Positions 17,702 to 26,981 are shown, counted from the first letter of the stretch. The stretch is 64,000 nt of DNA from Streptomyces sp. Tue 6430 (GCA_021568835.1 JAKGSH010000010.1:5084001-5148000); one strand, 5' to 3'. The notes: generated by a model not told the origin, from the letters alone. A program made the numbers and translations.

Positions 17702-17920
17702 TCATCCCGGTCGCCGCCCCGCGGTCGAGGGGGCCGAGGCGTCCGTCGGAGCGAGGCTGATGGGTTCGAGGGGCCGCGCGCGGCACCGCACCTCGACGCA
17801 GGCGACGGTCGCGGATTCCGCCGCGTCGTACGCGGTGACCCGGGTCGGGCCGTTCGCGTTCAGTCGTTCCTGGTGGGGCCGCGGCGGGTACCTCCACTCT
17901 CGTTCGAAATTTTCGAGCAT
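17702..17920 (-). CDS. Hypothetical small protein (72 aa)
   Basis: The minus-strand frame starts MLENFEREWRYPPRPHQERL and ends in a Pro/Ala-rich tail. Third codon positions are strongly G/C, as in real genes of this genome, but no domain is recognisable and no good ribosome-binding site precedes the ATG. It is divergent from xlnC, and its start codon region overlaps the CGAAATTTTCG palindrome. It may be a real small protein or the N-terminal part of a broken gene continuing into 16974-17701. Confidence 0.25.
   Translation of the reverse strand: MLENFEREWRYPPRPHQERLNANGPTRVTAYDAAESATVACVEVRCRARPLEPISLAPTDASAPSTAGRRPG
17905..17915. promoter_or_regulatory. CGAAATTTTCG palindrome upstream of the xylanase gene
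   Basis: This is a perfect 5-1-5 palindrome about 340 bp before xlnC. CGAA/TTCG-type inverted repeats have been described as binding sites of xylan-utilisation repressors (BxlR-like) in Streptomyces. A further GTTTCCGAAAGG and CCGAAAGTGTTGACAG lie at 18041-18077, nearer the gene; the latter contains a TTGACA-like -35. The link to a specific regulator is inferred. Confidence 0.4.
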
Positions 17921-18256
17921 CGCGCATGTTGTTGCGTTACGACCCTTCCTTATCTGCTTCCCTCCCTCGCGGCGGTTCGCGTGAGGGAGGGCTTGAACAG
18001 CAAAGATGTACTCGCCAAGACCTCTCCTGGTGAAGGGAATGTTTCCGAAAGGCTGCCGAAAGTGTTGACAGGTTCATCGCGCTCTACGAAAACTGTGGCC
18101 ACCGGACGACAGGAGACCGTCGTTCCCCTCGTGTCAGGTGACCGGGGACGGCGGTCGGTCGTTGCGGCACGACGACGGGCGACCCCCGCCGTGTTCCATG
18201 CAAGGCCGCGGGCGGCGGAAGCCGCCTGCCCCCACCAGCCTTCATCGGGAGGACGC

Positions 18257-18982
18257 ATGCAACAGGACGGCACGCAGCAGGACCAGATCCAGCAGAACCC
18301 CGCTCCCTTCAGCGGCTTGAGCCGACGAGGCTTCCTCGGCGGCGCCGGCACCGTCGCGCTCGCCACCGCGTCCGGACTGCTGCTGCCCGGCACCGCCCAC
18401 GCCGCCACCACCATCACCACCAACCAGACCGGCTACGACGGTATGTACTACTCGTTCTGGACCGACGGCGGCGGCTCCGTCTCCATGACGCTCAACGGTG
18501 GCGGCAGCTACAGCACCCGGTGGACCAACTGCGGCAACTTCGTCGCCGGCAAGGGCTGGAACACCGGTGGGCGCAGGACGGTCCGCTACACCGGCTACTT
18601 CAACCCGTCGGGCAACGGCTACGGCTGCCTCTACGGCTGGACGTCGAACCCGCTGGTGGAGTACTACATCGTCGACAACTGGGGCAACTACCGGCCCACC
18701 GGCGAGTACAGGGGCACCGTCCACAGCGACGGCGGCACGTACGACATCTACAAGACGACGCGGTACAACGCCCCCTCCGTCGAGGGCACCCGCACCTTCG
18801 ACCAGTACTGGAGCGTCCGGCAGTCGAAGGTCACCAGCGGCTCCGGCACCATCACCACCGGCAACCACTTCGACGCCTGGGCGCGCGCGGGCATGAACAT
18901 GGGCCAGTTCAAGTACTACATGATCATGGCCACCGAGGGTTACCAGAGCAGCGGAAGCTCGAACATCACGGTCAGCGGCTGA
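18257..18982 (+). CDS. xlnC: Secreted endo-1,4-beta-xylanase, glycoside hydrolase family 11
   Basis: The enzyme hydrolyses internal beta-1,4 bonds of xylan outside the cell. The 241-residue precursor begins MQQDGTQQDQ and carries a Tat signal (SRRGFLGG, hydrophobic core, AHA cleavage site). The mature GH11 jelly-roll has the nucleophile Glu in NPLVEYYIVDNWG and the acid/base Glu in MATEGYQSSG. No binding module follows. The N-terminus and Tat signal closely resemble XlnC of S. lividans, the known Tat-exported xylanase. The ATG follows GGGAGGA. It is a single gene, with CGAA-type palindromic elements upstream that suggest xylan-responsive repression. Confidence 0.93.
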   Translation: MQQDGTQQDQIQQNPAPFSGLSRRGFLGGAGTVALATASGLLLPGTAHAATTITTNQTGYDGMYYSFWTDGGGSVSMTLNGGGSYSTRWTNCGNFVAGKGWNTGGRRTVRYTGYFNPSGNGYGCLYGWTSNPLVEYYIVDNWGNYRPTGEYRGTVHSDGGTYDIYKTTRYNAPSVEGTRTFDQYWSVRQSKVTSGSGTITTGNHFDAWARAGMNMGQFKYYMIMATEGYQSSGSSNITVSG

Positions 18983-19206
18983 CCTCTGCCCGGCGAACAA
19001 CCGGCTGCGGGCTCCGTCCTCGTGGCGGATCCCGCAGCCGTGGCGAACTCGCCACCGTGGTGGGGGGGCACCCCCCGGCCGAGGGCCGGGGAGGGCCGAC
19101 CGGTCCGACGAACCAGCACCTCCACACAGCGATCGGCGGCATCCCACCCCACGAGCGCCCACCCGACGAGCGCGACGGCACTGCCCGAACGGCGCCTCTC
19201 CGCGCG

Positions 19207-19446
19207 GGCAGTGGCTCCGGCGAGCGCCAGGACCGGCAGAACCCGGCCGAGACCCGGGAGCAGCGGAACGGCGAGCAGCGGCAGCAGCCCGCAGTCCGCC
19301 AGGGGCAGGGTGATCCGGGAGCGCGCGATGGGGGACAGCAGCGAACCGGCGACCAGCTCGCCCACGATGGTCCCGACGGGCAGCGCGCACATCAGCAGGC
19401 CGATGCCCACGGAGCCGACACCGGTGTGCCCGCCGCTCGTGAACAT
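19207..19446 (-). pseudogene. Fragment of an MFS transporter
   Basis: About 80 residues (VGIGLLMCALPVGTIVGELV, then ARSRITLPLADCGLLPLLAVP) read like two adjacent membrane segments and the connecting loop of a major facilitator. The sequence has no N-terminal half, and after about 19207 it dissolves into non-homologous sequence. I take it as a decayed gene remnant between xlnC and the TSUP transporter. Confidence 0.4.
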
Positions 19447-19520
19447 CCGGTTGCCGAACCGTCCGCACCCGCGAGCCCCGCCGATACTGGCCCGGCAGCC
19501 GATGAAGGGCGGGGAAGCCG

Positions 19521-20312
19521 GTGGAGTGGACGGTGTGGGCAGGGCCGGGAGCCGGTCTGCTGATCGCGGTGGTGACCGCGCCGGCCGGGGTGTCGGGGGC
19601 GGTGTTCCTCCTCCCGGTCCACCTGAGCGTCTTCGGCGTGCCGAGTCCGGCGGTCACCCCGACGAACCTGCTGTTCAACGTGGTGGCCGGGCCGGGGGCG
19701 CTGTGGCGCTACCACCGGGACGGCGCTCTGCGCGGGGGCCTGGCCCGGCGCCTGGTCGTCGGCACCCTGCCCGGCGTCGTCCTCGGCGCCGCGATCCGCG
19801 TCTTCGCCCTCCCGGGCCCGGGCGTCTTCCGGCTCCTGATCGCCGCCCTGCTCCTGCCCCTCGGCCTGTGGCTGTGCCTGCGCACCCTCCTCCCGGCCCG
19901 CCGCCGGCGGCTCGCGGCCGTCGGGGAGCCCGCTCCGGGCGCGCTCACCGCCCTCGCCCTCGCCGTCGGGGTCGTCGGCGGGATCTACGGCATCGGCGGC
20001 GGGTCCCTCCTCGCTCCGGTCCTCGCCGCCCGCGGCATGCCCATGGCCCGCGTCGCGCCCGCCGCACTCGCGGCCACGTTCGCCACCTCCCTCGTCGGCG
20101 CGGCCACGTACGCGCTGCTGTCCCTGGCCACCACCGGCGACATCGCCCCCGACTGGTGGCTCGGCCTCGCGTGCGGGCTGGGCGGGCTGGTCGGCGGGTA
20201 CCTCGGCGCACGCCTCCAGCCCCGCCTGCCCGAAACGGCCCTGCGCCTGCTCCTGGGTACCCTCGCCACGGCTGTCGGCGCGCTGTACGCCTGTCAGGCA
20301 CTGGCGTGGTGA
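19521..20312 (+). CDS. TSUP-family membrane transporter (TauE/SafE type)
   Basis: The 263-residue protein has about eight membrane segments arranged as two repeats. Each repeat carries the family's Gly/Pro-rich turn (VTPTNLLFNVVAGPGA in the first, GGIYGIGGGSLLAPVLAARG in the second). TSUP proteins move sulfite, sulfonates or other organic anions across the membrane. The GTG at 19521 is preceded by GGGGAA. It is monocistronic and nothing nearby defines the substrate. Confidence 0.85.
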   Translation: MEWTVWAGPGAGLLIAVVTAPAGVSGAVFLLPVHLSVFGVPSPAVTPTNLLFNVVAGPGALWRYHRDGALRGGLARRLVVGTLPGVVLGAAIRVFALPGPGVFRLLIAALLLPLGLWLCLRTLLPARRRRLAAVGEPAPGALTALALAVGVVGGIYGIGGGSLLAPVLAARGMPMARVAPAALAATFATSLVGAATYALLSLATTGDIAPDWWLGLACGLGGLVGGYLGARLQPRLPETALRLLLGTLATAVGALYACQALAW

Positions 20313-20468
20313 AGGACCGGGGACGGGGCCGGTGCCCGCGCCTCGCCGTGTTGTCGTCGGTTGCCGTGGCTCCGCCATGGCGCCCTCCTCCGCCTCGCGA
20401 CGCATGGCACCGGACCCCGCTCCCCGATCCGGCCTGATCCAAACGAAAGGCCCCAGGTCATGGCGTGC

Positions 20469-21083
20469 TCAGGCCGGTTCCGTGTCGTCCGCGCGGACCG
20501 TGCCGCCGGCCGGGGACAGACAGCGGCGCACCAGTTCGAGGGTGCGTTCCGTGACGGTGTCGAGCGGGGTGCCGTGGTCGACGGCGGCCAGGGCCGTGTG
20601 CAGCATTCCGGCGATCAGGTCCGCCGTGAGCTCGGGAGCGGGGACGCCGGCTTCCCGCACGGCGGCACGGAACGGGGCGACCTGCTCCAGGTGGAGCGCC
20701 GTCAGCCATTCCTTGCACGCGGGATGGAGGTCGGCGGTCATCAGGGCGGCCGCGGGCCGGTGCGCCCCCTCGGCTCCCAGGCGCAGGCTCTCCGTGAAGA
20801 ACGCCTCGACGCGTTCGACGGGGCCGTCGGCCGCGGCCATGGCCGCGGCGAGCGCCTCGTTCGACCGTCGGTACGCCTCCTGCATGATGACGACCAGCAG
20901 GTCGGCCGTGGAGTCGAAGTACTGGTAGACGCTGGAACGGGCCAGGCCCGCCCGGGCGCCGACCGCCGCCGGGGTGACGGCGGCGGCGCCCTCGTTCACC
21001 AGGATGTCGATCGCCGCCCCGACCAGCGCCTCACGCTGCCGGGCGCGGTGTTCGGCGACGGTGGAGGCGTTGATCTTCGGCAT
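20469..21083 (-). CDS. TetR-family regulator
   Basis: The protein is 204 residues. The HTH (AVTPAAVGARAGLARSSVYQYFDSTADLL) is N-terminal, followed by a helical ligand domain. It lies downstream of and co-directional with the FtsX-type permease and its ATPase, so it is probably the third gene of that operon. It is the natural candidate to bind the perfect 20-bp palindrome found upstream of the permease, closing an autoregulatory loop. Confidence 0.88.
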   Translation of the reverse strand: MPKINASTVAEHRARQREALVGAAIDILVNEGAAAVTPAAVGARAGLARSSVYQYFDSTADLLVVIMQEAYRRSNEALAAAMAAADGPVERVEAFFTESLRLGAEGAHRPAAALMTADLHPACKEWLTALHLEQVAPFRAAVREAGVPAPELTADLIAGMLHTALAAVDHGTPLDTVTERTLELVRRCLSPAGGTVRADDTEPA

Positions 21084-21143
21084 GCGGGGCGGGCTCCGGG
21101 TCGTGAAGGGGGCCGGGAGCGACGCCTCGGCCCGCGGCCCCGG

Positions 21144-21860
21144 TCAGGACAGGCGGCCGTCGACCATCTCGTGCACCCGGTCGGCAGCGTCCATTATCGC
21201 CGTGTCGTGGGTGACCATGACCGTGGCCGTTCCGTGCCGGTGGGTCTGCTCGGCGATCAGCCGTACGGCCTCGGCCGAACGCACCCGGTCCAGCGCCGAG
21301 GTGGGTTCGTCCACCAGCAGCACGGCGGGGGAGGTCATCAGCGCGCGGGCCAGGCCCGCGCGCTGGCGTTCGCCCCCCGACAACTGGTGCGGCCGGGAAC
21401 CGGCGCGGTGCGAGAGCCCGACCGCCTCGACGAGTTCGTCCGCCCGGGTCCGGGCCGCCGCGTCGAGGCGCCCGTCGATGTGCAGGGGCAGGAGGAGCTG
21501 TTCCCTGACGGTCAGGGAGGCCAGCAGGTTGGACTGCTGGAAGACGAAGCCGATGTGGCGCCGACGGGCCGCGGTGCGTTCCTTGTCCGACAGTGCGGTC
21601 AGCTCGGTGCCGGCGATCCGGACCGTGCCCGAGGTGGGCTGCTGGAGGCCGCCGGCGACGGCGAGGAGGCTGGACTTGCCGGAACCCGAAGGGCCGACGA
21701 CGGCGACGAACTCCCCGGGGGCGACGGTCAGACCGACGTGGTCGAGGGCGGTCACGGCGGTGTCACCGTCGCCCAGGGTGAGGGTGACGTCCAGCAGGCG
21801 CAGTCCCCCGGGGCCCGCGGCGTCCGGAGCGGCTCGGTGGTCGGTGGCGGACGTGGTCAT
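21144..21860 (-). CDS. ABC transporter ATP-binding protein, LolD/MacB-like
   Basis: The 238-residue ATPase has Walker A GPSGSGKSS, Q-loop FVFQQSNLLASL, signature LSGGERQR, Walker B VLLVDEPTSALD and switch VTHD. The first ~25 residues are a low-complexity extension. Its ATG overlaps the permease stop by four bases (ATGA), so the two are translationally coupled. It supplies energy to the FtsX-type permease encoded upstream. Confidence 0.92.
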   Translation of the reverse strand: MTTSATDHRAAPDAAGPGGLRLLDVTLTLGDGDTAVTALDHVGLTVAPGEFVAVVGPSGSGKSSLLAVAGGLQQPTSGTVRIAGTELTALSDKERTAARRRHIGFVFQQSNLLASLTVREQLLLPLHIDGRLDAAARTRADELVEAVGLSHRAGSRPHQLSGGERQRAGLARALMTSPAVLLVDEPTSALDRVRSAEAVRLIAEQTHRHGTATVMVTHDTAIMDAADRVHEMVDGRLS

Positions 21861-22984
21861 CGGGTGGCTCCCAGAGCGGTCAGGGGGTCGACGGCGGTGA
21901 TGCGGCGGACGGCGACGACGGCGCCCACGACTCCGAACCCGACGAGGAGGCCGGAGGAGGTGGCGATGGCGGGGGCGGAGAGGGAGAACGGCGCCTTGCC
22001 GATCATCGCGCTCCCCAGGGCCAGGCCGACGGCGGTGCCGACGGCCGTGGCGCCGACGAGTACGGCGACGACCTGGGCGAGCGCGTCGCGCAGGACGTAC
22101 CCGGTGGGCGCGCCGAGTGCCTTCAGCAGAGCGATCTCGGGCTTGCGCTGCACGGTCCAGACGGTGAAGAAGGCGCCCACGACGAGTGCGGAGATGGCAT
22201 ACAGGAAGCCCTTGATCAGGGCCATGGTGCTCGACTCGGCGGTGTAGCCCGGGGACGCGCCGAAGGCCGCGTCCTTGGTGTCGGCGCGGGTGGCGGTCGC
22301 CCTCTCCACGGCGGAGACGTCGGCGCCGTCCTCCAGGGTCAGGGCGACGGCCGTGGCCTGCCGGCGTGCGGCCTCGGGGAGCTCGCCCGGCAGGCCGTAC
22401 CGCAGGTGGCGCCACGTGTCGAGGTCGGTGTAGACGACGCCGATGTGGCCGTAGGAGACGGTGTCGTCGACCTCGCCGACGACCTTCAGCCGCACCTCGC
22501 TCTTGTCCGCGGTGAGGATGTCGCCGACCTCCACGCCCAGGTCGGCGATCTCCCGGGTGATGACGATGCCCGCGCTGCCGTCCTCCAGGCCCTCGCCCTC
22601 GGTGGGCTCGGGGGCCAGGGCTGAGTCCGGCGCCATGCCGAAGACGGCGAGGTTGACCTGCTCGCCCTCCTCGGCGCCCAGGGTCACCCGGGCGTTGGCC
22701 AGGGTGTTCCCGAACGGATCCGCCCGCTTCACCCCCGGGGCCTCGGACCAGGCCCGCCAGTCCTCCTCCTCGACGGTCGAGCGGGAGAACTGCTCACTGG
22801 TGGCCTTCTCGTCGAAGGCCAGGTGGGTGACGGGCAGCGCGCGCAGGCCGGATATGCCGGCGTCGGCCAGGCCGGAAGCCAGTCCGGACAGGAGCACGCC
22901 GAGCACGGCGATGAGCGCGACCACCGCACCCATCAGGGCGAAGCGACCGCGGGCGAAACGCAGATCGCGTAGGGCGAGGAACAC
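21857..22984 (-). CDS. FtsX-type ABC transporter permease
   Basis: The protein is 375 residues with a single four-TM FtsX arrangement. It has an N-terminal membrane segment (RFALMGAVVALIAVLGVLLS), an extracytoplasmic MacB-like domain of about 200 residues, and three C-terminal membrane segments with the typical RKPEIALLKALGAPTGYVLR loop. I chose the GTG at 22984 because GGAG lies at correct spacing and the family starts with VFLALRDLRFARGRF. The frame is open further upstream without homology. It is the first gene of an operon with the ATPase and TetR gene. Confidence 0.9.
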   Translation of the reverse strand: MFLALRDLRFARGRFALMGAVVALIAVLGVLLSGLASGLADAGISGLRALPVTHLAFDEKATSEQFSRSTVEEEDWRAWSEAPGVKRADPFGNTLANARVTLGAEEGEQVNLAVFGMAPDSALAPEPTEGEGLEDGSAGIVITREIADLGVEVGDILTADKSEVRLKVVGEVDDTVSYGHIGVVYTDLDTWRHLRYGLPGELPEAARRQATAVALTLEDGADVSAVERATATRADTKDAAFGASPGYTAESSTMALIKGFLYAISALVVGAFFTVWTVQRKPEIALLKALGAPTGYVLRDALAQVVAVLVGATAVGTAVGLALGSAMIGKAPFSLSAPAIATSSGLLVGFGVVGAVVAVRRITAVDPLTALGATR

Positions 22985-23053
22985 AGGATCTCCGGGCGAC
23001 GAGGGGAGTGGGCACGGGGCGGGACGCGCATGCGCCGCCCCTTTGCCGAAACT

Positions 23054-23106
23054 TGACGACTGTCGTGTCGGTATCTTAGGGGATGTTGCCGACACCCGTG
23101 TCGGCA
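23054..23106 (-). promoter_or_regulatory. Promoter and perfect 20-bp palindromic operator of the ABC/TetR operon
   Basis: TGCCGACACCCGTGTCGGCA (23087-23106) is a perfect 9-2-9 palindrome. On the minus strand it is followed by CCTAAGAT, a good -10 candidate, and then a further half-site CCGACACGACAG. The position 70-120 bp before the permease start and the overlap with the putative promoter fit TetR-type repression. Confidence 0.7.
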
Positions 23107-23376
23107 CCTCGTGCTTTTCGCGCCCCGCCCACCGGTCGGAGCCGGAGGAGGACGAGGCGGTGACGACGCGTCGGAGGGCTCGCCGGGGGCGGCGATGCCG
23201 AGCGGAGCTCGTGCCCGGTTGTCGGCCCCATCGGTCCGAAGGGGCCGCCGGGAGCCCTCGGGAGCCGTGGGCGGTCCGGTGGTCCCGCCCGCCGACTCGC
23301 TCACCGGCCAGGGACGCGAGGGCCGTCGCCGTCCCGCCCCGCCGCCTGCCCGGGCCCGGCGCGACAGCGGCCCTCC

Positions 23377-23439
23377 GGGCCGCATGGGCCGCATGGGCCG
23401 CATGGGCCGCACGGGCCGCACGGGCCGCACGGGCCGCAC
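23377..23439 (+). repeat. Seven tandem copies of a 9-bp unit (GGGCCGCAT/C)
   Basis: Three GGGCCGCAT units are followed by four GGGCCGCAC units without gaps. The repeat lies in the ~720-bp space between the ABC permease and the FAD monooxygenase, in which I see no gene. A second short tandem, GGCGATTC three times, lies at about 23648-23672. The copy number is likely to vary between strains. Confidence 0.85.
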
Positions 23440-23706
23440 GGAAGCGGGACGCGCGGGCGTCCGGTCCCGGTCGGGGGTGCCCGGTGGGTTCTCCCACGGC
23501 GTCAAGGACCCGCCCCGGCCCGTGGAACCGTCCCGCCGGCGGGACAGGGAGAGGCAGGGAGAGCTCGGCAACGGCTCACCCGTCCCGGCACCCGCGTCGC
23601 CCAGGTTGTCTTGACCGGCTGATCCGCATTCCGTGAATGTGGAGGCGATTCGGCGATTCGGCGATTCGGCGATGCCAGAGGCGCAGGGGAACGAGGGGGA
23701 AACGGC

Positions 23707-25223
23707 GTGGGACACACCGGCATGGACGCGGACGTGGTCGTCGCTGGCGCCGGGCCGACGGGCCTGATGCTCGCCTGCGAGCTGCGGCTGGCGGGCGTCG
23801 ACGTGGTGGTGGCCGAGCAACTCGCGGAGCGGACGGGCGAGTCGAGGGCCGGCGGGATGCACTCCCGCACCCTGGAGGTGCTGGACCAGCGCGGAGTCCT
23901 GGACCGCTTCCTCGCGGTCGGCGAACCGCAGCCGGTGGGCCACTTCTCCGGTCTCTACCTGGACTTCGACGAGTCCGAGTCCCGGCACCCCTACCCGCTG
24001 ATGATCCTGCAGTCCGCCATCGAGCGGCTGCTGGAGGAGTGGGCCGCCGAGCTCGGCGTGCGGGTGCGCAGGTCCTCCGAGGTCAGCGGGATCCGCCAGG
24101 ACGAGGCCGGCGTGACGGTGGAGCTGGGCGGTACGACGCGGACGGCCCCCGCGACGCTGCGCGCCCGCTACCTCGTGGGCTGCGACGGCGGGCGCAGCAC
24201 GGTGCGCAAGCTGGCGGGCATCGACTTCCCCGGCACCCCGGCGACGATGACCGCGATGATCGGCGACGTCGAACTCCCCGATCTGCCGAGGACTACGTCT
24301 GGGTGCGGCGCTCTCCGGGCGGCGACTTCTCGGCGATCGCCTTCGAACCGGGCTGGTACCGGGTGATCACGTCCGAGTACGACCGCGTCGCGGACCGCGA
24401 CGAACCCCCGACGTTCGAGCAGCTCCGGGAGTCCCTGACCAGGCTCGCGGGCACGGACTACGGCATGCGCGGTCCGCGGTGGGTCTCCCGGTTCGGCGAC
24501 GCCGCACGGCAGGCCGCCCGGTACCGCGAGGGCCGGGTGCTGCTCGCGGGCGACGCGGCGCACATCCACTTCCCGGCCGGCGGGCAGGGGCTCAACATGG
24601 GGGTGCAGGACGCGGTCAACCTCGGCTGGAAGCTCGCCTCGGTGGTGCGCGGCCGGGCGCCGGAGAGCCTGCTGGACAGCTACCACGCCGAGCGCCACCC
24701 CGTCGCGGAACGCGTCCTCCACAACACCCGGGCGCAGGCGGCCCTGGCCCGCCCCGGTGCCCAGACGGACGCGCTGCGCGACGTGTTCGGCTCGCTGATC
24801 GTGTTCGACGACGTCAACCGGTATCTGCGCGGCATGCTCACCGGACTGGACATCCGGTACCCGGTCGAGGGCCGCCACCCGCTGGCGGGCCGCCGCGTCC
24901 CCGACGCCGACCTCAAGACGCCCGACGGTGCCACCCGCGTCCACGAACTGCTGCACGCCGCCCGCCCCGTGCTGCTCGACCTGCGCGGCAGTGCCGAGGT
25001 GGCGGAGGCCGTCGGGGACTGGGCCGATCGCGTCGACCTCGTCGAGGCGCGGAGCGAGGACGACCACTGGTCCGTCCCGGCCGTCGGCGAGATCCCCGCT
25101 CCCGCGGCGCTCCTCATCCGCCCCGACGGCCATGTCGCCTGGGTGGCCGCCGGCGCCGCGCCCGACACCACCGCGCTCCGGGCCGCCCTCGCCACCTGGT
25201 TCGGTCCGGCCCTCCGGGGGTGA
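23707..25223 (+). CDS. FAD-dependent aromatic hydroxylase/monooxygenase (one-base frameshift)
   Basis: The 505-residue flavoprotein is of the PHBH fold. The FAD-binding GxGxxG is VVVAGAGPTGLMLACEL, the DG motif is YLVGCDGGRSTVRK, and the GD motif is VLLAGDAAHIHFPAGGQGLNMGVQDAVNLGWKL. A thioredoxin-like C-terminal domain (HVAWVAAG, then TTALRAALATWFG) is typical of the polyketide and phenolic hydroxylase class such as RdmE or OxyS. The frame breaks at the CC of 24286-24287, and one more C joins PDLP to EDYVWV. The start is the GTG at 23707 or the ATG at 23722. It is a single gene and its substrate is unknown. Confidence 0.85.
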
Positions 25224-25681
25224 GACACCGCCCGGGACGACCCGCGGCCGACACCGGCGGACCTGCGTCGGCGGATCGGTGCCGACCACGTCACCGCCCC
25301 GGCCGCGCGCCCGCCCCGATCACGTCACCGCCCCCGCCCGCAGACCCTGCTGCCGGACGCCCCCACGCGAAGCGGTGAGTGACGGTCTCCCCGCCGGGTC
25401 CGGTGTGTCGGGCCGAGGCCGGGAAGCCCGTCCCGGACCCCGGACCCCGCCGCCACACCTCGGGGCCGCGGTCCGGGGGTGACACCCGGTTCGGTCCGGC
25501 CCCGGCGGGGACCGCCCCCGGGTGCGATCCCCGGCGCACCCGGGCCGGCTCCTCCGCTCCGAGCGCCCCGCACGCGGACACGGCGGACACGGCGGACACG
25601 GGGCCCACGCCACCGCCGACGGACCGCACGACGCACGAGTACGGCACGCAGCCGATCCCACACGACTCCCAGGAGTACGCA
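25224..25681. other. Non-coding spacer with short GACACGGCG repeats
   Basis: No gene is supported between the monooxygenase and the serine-hydrolase homologue. The sequence is extremely G/C rich and includes three tandem GACACGGCG units near 25574-25600. The last ~15 bp provide the ribosome-binding site (CCAGGAG) of the next gene. Confidence 0.5.
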
Positions 25682-26866
25682 ATGACGGTGACGACGGTAC
25701 GGAAGAGCTCGAGAACCGGAGTGGTCGCCCTGGCGGCGGCCGCGATGGCGGCCACCGCCTTCACGGCTCCCGCCCGGACGCCGCAGGACACGGCTCCCGC
25801 GGCGGCCGGCCACCGGGCGACGCAGCGCGCGATGGACGCGGCCGTGCGGGCCGGCGTCCCCGGCGTCACCGCCCAGGCGCGGGACGCCGACGGGGTCTGG
25901 AAGGCGGCGTCGGGCGTGGGCGACCGGGCGACGGGGGCACCGCGCGGCAAGAACGACCGGTTCCGCGTCGGCGGCATCACCAACACGTTCGTGGCGGTCG
26001 TCCTCCTCCAGATGGAGGCGGAGAAGAGACTCAGCCTCGACGACACCGTGGAGCGCCACCTGCCCGGCCTGGTGCGGGGCAACGGCAACGACGGCCGCGA
26101 GATCACCGTACGGCAGCTCCTCAACCACACCAGCGGCCTGTTCGACTACTTCGCCGACCAGGACTACGCCGAGACGTACCTGACGGGCGACGGTTACCTC
26201 CGGCACCGGTACGACACCCTGACGCCCGAGAAGCGCGTGGCGGCGGCCCTGTCCCACGAGCCGCTGTTCGGGCCCGGTGCCAGGCACGCGTTCTCCAGCA
26301 CCAACGACGTCCTGGCCGCGCTGATCGTCGAGAGGGCAGGCGGCAGGTCGTACGAGGACGAGGTGCGCGACCGCATCATCGAACCCCTGGGGCTCGGGGC
26401 GACGTCCCACCCCGGCACCGGCGTCCACCTGCCCCGGCCGAGCAGCCGCGGCTACTCCCGGCTGTTCCCGTCGGCACCGGACCGGATCGACGACGTGACC
26501 GAGGTGAACGGATCACAGGGCTGGGGCAACGGCGACATCATCTCCGGCGCGGGCGACCTGAACCGGTTCTACCGGGCCCTGATGCGCGGGAAGCTGCTGC
26601 CGCCGCGGCAGCTGGAGGCGATGAAGACCACCGTCGACAACCCCGACTTCCCGGGCTCGTCCTACGGGCTCGGCATCGAGCGGTACACGCTGGGCTGCGG
26701 CACCACCCTGTGGTACCACGACGGGGGCACGGTGGGGTGGATCTCCTTCGCCGCCACCACCGAGGACGGCCGCCACCAACTCACGTTCAACTACAACGGC
26801 GACTGGGGAGCGGAGACGATCCTCCCCGTCCTGAACGCCGAGTACTGCGACACGCCCTCCCGCTGA
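25682..26866 (+). CDS. Exported serine-hydrolase (class C beta-lactamase/DD-peptidase) homologue lacking catalytic residues
   Basis: The protein is 394 residues with an N-terminal secretion signal (hydrophobic stretch VVALAAAAMAATAF). The beta-lactamase/transpeptidase fold is clear: LNHTSGLFDYF, IIEPLGLGATSH, and the third motif HDGGTVGW. However, the first motif, normally GS-x-T-K, reads RVGGITNTF. The nucleophile Ser is Gly98 and the Lys is Asn101. The second motif, normally YSN, reads FSS with Phe204 in place of Tyr. All three changes are substitutions, unlike the one-base deletions elsewhere. The protein is probably inactive as a peptidase and may be a binding, decoy or regulatory protein. 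The fold is confident; the function is unknown. Confidence 0.85.
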   Translation: MTVTTVRKSSRTGVVALAAAAMAATAFTAPARTPQDTAPAAAGHRATQRAMDAAVRAGVPGVTAQARDADGVWKAASGVGDRATGAPRGKNDRFRVGGITNTFVAVVLLQMEAEKRLSLDDTVERHLPGLVRGNGNDGREITVRQLLNHTSGLFDYFADQDYAETYLTGDGYLRHRYDTLTPEKRVAAALSHEPLFGPGARHAFSSTNDVLAALIVERAGGRSYEDEVRDRIIEPLGLGATSHPGTGVHLPRPSSRGYSRLFPSAPDRIDDVTEVNGSQGWGNGDIISGAGDLNRFYRALMRGKLLPPRQLEAMKTTVDNPDFPGSSYGLGIERYTLGCGTTLWYHDGGTVGWISFAATTEDGRHQLTFNYNGDWGAETILPVLNAEYCDTPSR

Positions 26867-26926
26867 CGCCGGGGCGGGCCGCCCGCTCCCGGACCGGCCC
26901 GCCCCTCCCCGGCCCCCGAACCGTTC

Positions 26927-26956
26927 GGCCCCGGTGTCCGCCTGGACACCGGGGCC
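26927..26956. terminator. Bidirectional hairpin terminator between convergent genes
   Basis: GGCCCCGGTGTCC (26927-26939) pairs perfectly with 26944-26956 across the loop GCCT. It lies between the end of the serine-hydrolase homologue (+) and the end of the MDR reductase gene (-). It probably terminates both transcripts and marks the left edge of the NRPS cluster. Confidence 0.8.
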
Positions 26957-26981
26957 GGTTCCGCCCGCCCGTGCGGGCCGG

